Of a stretch of 64,000 bases of DNA, positions 58,959 to 64,000 are shown piece by piece. Origin of the DNA: Gilliamella intestini (lineage in GTDB: Bacteria > Pseudomonadota > Gammaproteobacteria > Enterobacterales > Orbaceae); NCBI RefSeq assembly GCF_900094935.1, contig NZ_FMBA01000007.1, forward strand, positions 1-64,000, in the 5' to 3' direction. How positions within the stretch are numbered: position 1 is the stretch's first letter; every line of letters starts with the position of its first letter. Under the pieces are notes generated by a model that saw only the letters and a list, made by a program, of their open reading frames with translations, ran no database searches and was not told the DNA's origin. The position numbers and the translations under genes were made by a program.

Positions 58959-59891
58959 ATGATCGTGGTAACCGGTGGGGCTGGATTTATTGGTAGCAAT
59001 ATTGTTAAAGGCTTAAATGATCAAGGTCGTAAAGACATTTTAGTTGTTGATGATTTAACTGATGGCACTAAATTTGCTAATTTAGCTGATTTAGATATTG
59101 CCGATTATATGGATAAAGACGAATTTATTGCTGCTATCATTTCAAACGAAGACCTTAATATTGACGTTATCTTCCATCAAGGTGCTTGCTCATCAACCAC
59201 CGAGTGGAATGGTAAGTTTATGATGGAAAATAATTATGATTATTCCAAAGATTTACTGCATTATTGCTTAGATTTTAATATTCCATTTTTATACGCATCA
59301 TCAGCTGCTACCTATGGCGGACGCAGTGATAACTTTATCGAAGATCGACAATACGAAAAACCTTTAAATGTTTATGGGTATTCTAAATTTTTATTTGATC
59401 AATATGTCAGAGAAATTTTACCCGAAGCAAAATCACCAGTTTGCGGATTCCGTTACTTTAATGTTTATGGCCCTCGAGAAAATCATAAAGGTAGTATGGC
59501 CAGTGTTGCGTTTCATTTAAATGAACAAATTAATAAAGGCGAAAAGCCAAAGTTATTTGCTGGTAGCGATAACTTTAAACGTGATTTTATTTATGTTGGT
59601 GATGTGGTTGATGTCAATTTATGGTTCTGGAAAAACAATATTTCAGGCATTTATAACTGTGGAACAGGCCGTGCTGAATCATTCCAAGCTGTGGCTGATG
59701 CCGTTCTTACTTACCACAAAAAAGAAGAAATTGATTACATCCCTTTCCCTGATCATTTAAAAGGCCGTTATCAAAGCTTTACACAGGCAGATCTATCTAA
59801 CTTTAGAAAAACAGGTTGCCAGATTGAATTTAAAACAGTCGCAGAAGGCACAACCAAATATATGCAATGGCTTAATAAGCAAGAAAGGTAA
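58959..59891 (+). CDS. hldD: ADP-L-glycero-D-manno-heptose 6-epimerase
   Basis: HldD makes ADP-L,D-heptose for the LPS inner core. I start at 58959 (310 residues), since TAAGGA at 58946-58951 fits and the protein then begins [20 protein letters not shown] with the NADP-binding GxxGxxG. The SDR triad is in SSAATYGG and [32 protein letters not shown] and [10 protein letters not shown] are HldD-typical. First of hldD-waaF-waaC. Confidence 0.96.
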   Translation: MIVVTGGAGFIGSNIVKGLNDQGRKDILVVDDLTDGTKFANLADLDIADYMDKDEFIAAIISNEDLNIDVIFHQGACSSTTEWNGKFMMENNYDYSKDLLHYCLDFNIPFLYASSAATYGGRSDNFIEDRQYEKPLNVYGYSKFLFDQYVREILPEAKSPVCGFRYFNVYGPRENHKGSMASVAFHLNEQINKGEKPKLFAGSDNFKRDFIYVGDVVDVNLWFWKNNISGIYNCGTGRAESFQAVADAVLTYHKKEEIDYIPFPDHLKGRYQSFTQADLSNFRKTGCQIEFKTVAEGTTKYMQWLNKQER

Positions 59892-59895
59892 TTTA

Positions 59896-60945
59896 ATGAA
59901 AACACTCATTATTGGTCCATCTTGGGTTGGCGATATGATGATGTCGCAAAGCTTGTATCGCACATTAAAACAACTTGATCCTAACAATGAAATTGATGTT
60001 ATGGCGCCAGCTTGGTGCCAAGCATTATTAAATAAAATGCCTGAAGTGAATCAAGCTATTGATATGCCTATAGGTCATGGTGAATTTGCATTATCAAAAC
60101 GCCACGAAATAGGAAAATCACTTCGTGATAGCTATTATGATCAAGCAATTGTGTTACCTAACTCATTTAAATCAGCATTAATTCCATTTTTTGCCAAGAT
60201 TTCTAAACGTACAGGTTGGAAAGGTGAAATGCGCTATGGATTATTAAATGATATGCGTAAACTCGATAAACAAGCTTTTCCATTAATGGTTGAACGCTAT
60301 ATTGCGCTAGCGTATCCTAAAGAGCAAATACATTCAGCATCTGATTTATCACAACCTTTATTATGGCCCAAACTTAGTGTTAACCAAGACGAAATAGCTC
60401 AAGCACTTTCAACCTTTACAATAACACAAGATGAACCATTAATTGGCTTTTGCCCAGGAGCTGAATTTGGTCCAGCAAAACGTTGGCCTGATTATCATTA
60501 CGCTGCCCTTGCCGACATGCTAGTTCAACAACATGCTAAAATTATTATTTTTGGTTCAAAAAACGATCATAATGTTGGCGAGCAGATTATTGCCAAAATG
60601 ACTCATGGCGATCAATGTATAAACTTGGCAGGTCAAACGCAATTAGAACAAGCGGTAAGTTTAATTGCAGCATGTAAAGCAATTGTTACTAATGACTCAG
60701 GATTGATGCATGTTGCTGCTGCATTAGATAAACCACTTGTCGCACTTTATGGACCAAGCAGCCCTGATTTTACACCGCCATTATCAAATAAAGCCGAAGT
60801 TATTCGTTTAATTACCGGATATCAGCGCATCCGCCAAGGTGATGCAGAGCAAGGCTATCATCAAAGCTTAATCGATATTAAACCTGAGAATGTATTTGAA
60901 ATATTGATGAAACTGATAATGCGTTGTGAAAAGAGTAATAGATAA
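59896..60945 (+). CDS. waaF: ADP-heptose:LPS heptosyltransferase II
   Basis: WaaF adds the second heptose to the LPS inner core. 349 residues, glycosyltransferase family 9. The start at ATG 59896 gives MKTLIIGPSWVGDMMMSQSLYRTLK, 4 bases after hldD. Features: PAWCQALLNKMPEV, FCPGAEFGPAKRWPDYHYAALA, and VTNDSGLMHVAAALDKPLVALYGPSSP. Stop and the next start overlap in TAATG. Confidence 0.95.
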   Translation: MKTLIIGPSWVGDMMMSQSLYRTLKQLDPNNEIDVMAPAWCQALLNKMPEVNQAIDMPIGHGEFALSKRHEIGKSLRDSYYDQAIVLPNSFKSALIPFFAKISKRTGWKGEMRYGLLNDMRKLDKQAFPLMVERYIALAYPKEQIHSASDLSQPLLWPKLSVNQDEIAQALSTFTITQDEPLIGFCPGAEFGPAKRWPDYHYAALADMLVQQHAKIIIFGSKNDHNVGEQIIAKMTHGDQCINLAGQTQLEQAVSLIAACKAIVTNDSGLMHVAAALDKPLVALYGPSSPDFTPPLSNKAEVIRLITGYQRIRQGDAEQGYHQSLIDIKPENVFEILMKLIMRCEKSNR

Positions 60946-61907
60946 TGCATGTATTAGTTGTTAAAACTTCATCAATGGGCGATGTTCTACATACTTTACC
61001 TGCATTAACCGATGCAGCAAATTGCGTGCCTAACATTACCTTTGATTGGGTAGTTGAAGAAAACTTTACCCAAATTCCAAGTTGGCATTTTGCTGTTGAT
61101 AAAGTCATCCCTGTGGCAATAAGGCGTTGGCGAAAAAATTGGTTTTCTAAAGCTATTCGTCAAGAGCGACACGACTTTATTAATAACTTACAGCAACAAC
61201 AATATGATGCAATTATTGATGCCCAAGGGCTTATTAAAAGTGCACTTTTTATTACTCGTAAAGCTCAAGGTATTAAACATGGTTTAGATCGCAAAAGCAT
61301 CAAAGAGCCTATTGCTAGTTGGTTTTATGATATAAAACATAATATCCCCAAGCAAATGCATGCTATTGAACGCATTAGGCTATTATTTGCACAAACCCTT
61401 CAATACAATTTACCTAATTCAATAGGTGATTATGCCATTGCTCGCCACTTTTTATCTTCATTACCTAGCGATAATCAAAAATATCTTGTTTTTTTGCATG
61501 CCACAACTCGAGATGAAAAACATTGGACTGAGGATGCTTGGCGACAATTAATCAAACTTATTGAACCGACAGGCTTAAAAGTTAAGCTACCTTGGGGAGC
61601 TTCACATGAACAGCAACGAGCAATACGCCTTGCTCAAGGATTTAACCATGTTGAAGTATTACCAAAACTTTCACTTAATGACATCGCAACTGTCATTGTG
61701 GGAGCTAAAGCAGTCGTATCAGTTGATACTGGACTAAGCCATTTAACCGCTGCATTAGATAGACCCAATATTACACTATTTGGCAAAACTGACCCTATGT
61801 TGATAGGAGGATATGGAAAAAATCAATACAGCATTATCTCACCAGATAAAATTATGAAAACAATTAGTGCTAATCAGGTTTATCAAAAATTGAGTGATTT
61901 TTTGTAG
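60945..61907 (+). CDS. waaC: ADP-heptose:LPS heptosyltransferase I
   Basis: WaaC adds the first heptose to Kdo2-lipid A. 320 residues, glycosyltransferase family 9. It begins MHVLVVKTSSMGDVLHTLPALTDA, then FDWVVEENFTQIP, DAQGLIKSAL, FLHATTRDEKHW and SVDTGLSHLTAALDRPNITLFGKTDP. It overlaps waaF by one base. waaL or other core genes do not follow; yaeP does. Confidence 0.95.
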   Translation: MHVLVVKTSSMGDVLHTLPALTDAANCVPNITFDWVVEENFTQIPSWHFAVDKVIPVAIRRWRKNWFSKAIRQERHDFINNLQQQQYDAIIDAQGLIKSALFITRKAQGIKHGLDRKSIKEPIASWFYDIKHNIPKQMHAIERIRLLFAQTLQYNLPNSIGDYAIARHFLSSLPSDNQKYLVFLHATTRDEKHWTEDAWRQLIKLIEPTGLKVKLPWGASHEQQRAIRLAQGFNHVEVLPKLSLNDIATVIVGAKAVVSVDTGLSHLTAALDRPNITLFGKTDPMLIGGYGKNQYSIISPDKIMKTISANQVYQKLSDFL

Positions 61908-61949
61908 GTAACTTTTCTGCTTACAATTTAATTAAAAGGAATAAACAAA

Positions 61950-62150
61950 ATGAATAACTATTGTGAACTAATTCGTGAAAAATATGCCCAAATTGGCAGT
62001 AATGAGCTTGGCTATATTGATGATGCGTTAGGCACAGTAATGCGAGTTCTTGATGAAGTAGTTTGTAATGAACAAGTTCCCGAAGAATTACGGCATAAAG
62101 CCGCTTATGCAGCGGCTAATTTATTAATCAGTGACTTTGATATTAAATAG
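61950..62150 (+). CDS. yaeP: UPF0253 family protein YaeP
   Basis: A 66-residue protein very close to Yae[51 protein letters not shown]. The function is unknown. AAAGGA precedes the ATG. Its 3' end overlaps the convergent histidine kinase gene by 27 bases. Confidence 0.92.
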   Translation: MNNYCELIREKYAQIGSNELGYIDDALGTVMRVLDEVVCNEQVPEELRHKAAYAAANLLISDFDIK

Positions 62151-63557
62151 CGGTTGGATAGCGGTTGGTAGGTTGATAATAAATCGAGTAGACTGTTCAT
62201 CTGATTCAACTGTAATATTACCTTTATGCGTATCAATGATCGATTTAACAATTGCAAGTCCAATACCCGTACCCGAAGTATTATTACCGTTACGATGACG
62301 AGACTCATCTACACGATAAAAACGATCAAAAAGATGAGGCAAATGGCGACTATCGATTTTTTTACCAGGATTTGAAATCACAGCTTTGACACGATTTTCA
62401 CTAACTTGAGCTAAAGTAATTTTAATAATTCCATTTTCTGGCGTATAACGAATGGCATTAGATAAAATATTACTTATTGCTCTTGCTAGCATCATTCTAT
62501 CACCTAAAATATGGCAACACTCCCCTTCTAATTCGAATTTGATAGCTTTTTCATCAGCAAGTGGCTCAAAATAATCACATATCATAACCATCATGTTATG
62601 CAAATTAATATCAACTAGATTAGGTACTAATTGACGATTATCTGCCTGTGCTAAAAAGAGCATATCAGATATCATTTGTGACATTCTTTCATACTCTTCT
62701 AAATTTGAGTATAAGATTTCTCTATACTCTTCGGTCGTTCTTGCATTGCTTAATACAATTTGAGTTTGAGTTGTCAAATTAGTAATAGGTGTACGCATTT
62801 CATGAGCTATATCTGCCGTAAAATTACGTTGTCTTTGAAAAACATCTTCCATTCGATTAAGCATCTTATTAAAAGCCCTGACTAAACTAACATATTTTAC
62901 TGGAACAGATGAAGTTGAAATACGATGGTTAAGGTTTTTTAAGTTAATACGTTCAATCTTCTTAATTAATCGATTAATCGGTTTTTGAGTAAGATAGATA
63001 GAAATAAATGAACCAATTAACGCCAAGATACAAGAAATACCAATAAGTATTTTTAAGCCTTTTCTTAATCTCCTGATAAATTCAATCTGTAAGTCACGAC
63101 CAACAGCTACAATAGTTGTGTATTGTTTGTTTTGATCAGTTATGACCCTTGATGCAGCAATACGATAAGATGACTGATTCACATTCGATACTGTTGTTGT
63201 ATGCTTAGTAATAATTTCTTCAAAATCAGCAGACTTTAAGGCAATAGAAAGATTAGGCCCTCGTGTGCGATATAATATTTTACCTGAATCATCAACAATA
63301 TAGACAAATAACCGATGATGACCAGTTAAAATTAATAGTAGGCTCTGAAAAAATTCATCACGATTATCATCCTGTGAATAATAAGTAAGTTCGCGCTCTA
63401 TGGATGAGATAACAGATGTTAACTCAGATACATTTTGGTGAACAGAAAGTTTTTCAAACCAACGTTCAATAAAGTAACTAAAACAGTAAAGTAGTCCACA
63501 AGTAAGTAAACAAACAATTAATGGTAACCGAAATGATACAATTTTAGTCAACTTCAT
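62124..63557 (-). CDS. Heavy-metal-type sensor histidine kinase (CusS-like)
   Basis: A 477-residue kinase of the CusS/heavy-metal-sensor group. Two membrane helices (about 10-30 and 165-188) flank a periplasmic domain of about 130 residues. A HAMP region follows, then HisKA with [26 protein letters not shown] box [16 protein letters not shown], and G boxes ISNPGKKID and [12 protein letters not shown]. The start overlaps the regulator gene by 14 bases. The last ten residues ([10 protein letters not shown]) come from an 11-bp duplication at the 3' end. The metal or other ligand is not known. Confidence 0.9.
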   Translation of the reverse strand: MKLTKIVSFRLPLIVCLLTCGLLYCFSYFIERWFEKLSVHQNVSELTSVISSIERELTYYSQDDNRDEFFQSLLLILTGHHRLFVYIVDDSGKILYRTRGPNLSIALKSADFEEIITKHTTTVSNVNQSSYRIAASRVITDQNKQYTTIVAVGRDLQIEFIRRLRKGLKILIGISCILALIGSFISIYLTQKPINRLIKKIERINLKNLNHRISTSSVPVKYVSLVRAFNKMLNRMEDVFQRQRNFTADIAHEMRTPITNLTTQTQIVLSNARTTEEYREILYSNLEEYERMSQMISDMLFLAQADNRQLVPNLVDINLHNMMVMICDYFEPLADEKAIKFELEGECCHILGDRMMLARAISNILSNAIRYTPENGIIKITLAQVSENRVKAVISNPGKKIDSRHLPHLFDRFYRVDESRHRNGNNTSGTGIGLAIVKSIIDTHKGNITVESDEQSTRFIINLPTAIQPLFNIKVTD

Positions 63558-64000
63558 CTAATACATCCAATTTATATCCCATTCCACGTACAGTATGAAT
63601 TAATTTAGGTTCAAAATCTGCATCAATTTTACTACGTAATCGCCTAATGGCCACATCAATCACATTAGTATCACTATCAAAATTCATATCCCAAACTTGT
63701 GATGCAATAAGTGATCTAGGTAACACTTCACCAGGATAACGCAAAAAATATTCTAACAACATAAATTCTTTATTAGTCAAATCAATTCGTTTTCCAGCTC
63801 GCGTTACTGTTCGTTTAGGTAGATCCATTACCAAATCTGCAATACTTAATTGATAATTATTTACTTGTGGTGCATTACGTCTTAATAATGATTTGATTCT
63901 TGCTAGTAATTCAGCAAACGAAAATGGTTTAACTAAATAATCATCTGCACCTAAGCTAAATCCTTTGACTTTATCGTCGATACTTCCCATAGCGGTGAGT
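63544..64000 (-). CDS. OmpR-family response regulator, N-terminus outside the window
   Basis: At least 152 residues of a winged-helix response regulator in frame to the window edge ([13 protein letters not shown]...). Visible are the receiver end [20 protein letters not shown], the DNA-binding domain with [28 protein letters not shown], recognition helix [14 protein letters not shown] and RGMGYKL. It resembles CusR/CopR-type regulators and is coupled to the kinase. The phosphoacceptor Asp lies beyond the window. Confidence 0.92.
   Translation of the reverse strand, partial: LTAMGSIDDKVKGFSLGADDYLVKPFSFAELLARIKSLLRRNAPQVNNYQLSIADLVMDLPKRTVTRAGKRIDLTNKEFMLLEYFLRYPGEVLPRSLIASQVWDMNFDSDTNVIDVAIRRLRSKIDADFEPKLIHTVRGMGYKLDVLDEVD

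Overview
The window comes from a low-G+C (about one third by eye), AT-biased gammaproteobacterium. Enterobacterial-type gene sets and synteny blocks recur (hemA/lolB divergent, artPIQM-type operon, uvrC-pgsA-tRNA, yohJK-sanA, hldD-waaF-waaC, plsC-cmoM, ynb cluster). The argCBGH order and overall composition fit an Orbaceae-like gut symbiont such as Gilliamella; the genus is an inference from gene content and not proven here. The organism makes LPS heptose, arginine, pyridoxal phosphate by the PdxST route, and serine.

Layout. 1-4.2 kb: an IS3 transposase tail, tRNA-Leu(CAA), two small cysteine-rich proteins, hemA, lolB, ispE. 4.3-7.8 kb: a tight operon of a secreted von Willebrand A protein with its own histidine kinase and response regulator. 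8-13.1 kb: apt, a dimethylargininase plus basic-amino-acid antiporter pair, trmN6, nfi, yigZ. 13.1-14.4 kb: decayed IS3 and IS256 remnants. 14.5-18.5 kb: a sugar-acid module (DHDPS-type aldolase, KdgT-type permease, FucO-type reductase) facing an IclR regulator across a perfect 44-bp palindrome. 18.5-21.6 kb: MocR/PdxR regulator divergent from pdxST. 21.65-23 kb: a scrambled non-autonomous IS interrupting an integrase pseudogene. 23.2-34 kb: sbcB, yohJK, sanA, an ArgR-box-controlled arginine ABC transporter, uvrC, pgsA, three tRNAs and a second integrase pseudogene, and a DUF4156 lipoprotein. 34-40.2 kb: serC and argCBGH with a textbook tandem ARG box. 40.2-42.6 kb: IS ends, an orphan lipoprotein and a PuuP-like permease. 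42.7-49 kb: a stand-alone HPr protein and the queH-ynbA-ynbC-ynbD-orf-ynbB operon, a dedicated and functionally uncharacterised membrane-lipid pathway. 49.3-52.7 kb: an HlyD/ABC-2 export operon with no ATPase gene. 52.8-53.6 kb: a second copy of the non-autonomous IS. 53.7-64 kb: trhP, proA, a stand-alone MnmD, plsC-cmoM, hldD-waaF-waaC, yaeP and a metal-type two-component system cut by the window edge.

How things work together. Arginine import (art) and synthesis (arg) both carry ArgR-type operators. The aldolase, permease and FucO genes plausibly take up a 2-keto-3-deoxy sugar acid, split it to pyruvate plus an aldehyde, and reduce the aldehyde. The most interesting understudied system is the ynb operon: CDP-DAG synthase (YnbB), a CDP-alcohol transferase with two altered Asp positions (YnbA), a hydrolase-methyltransferase fusion (YnbC), a PAP2-dual-specificity phosphatase fusion (YnbD) and a small unrecognised membrane protein. 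Together these look like a route to a modified phospholipid. A five-copy ~42-bp dispersed repeat, found alone and inside both non-autonomous IS copies, is the most striking non-coding pattern.
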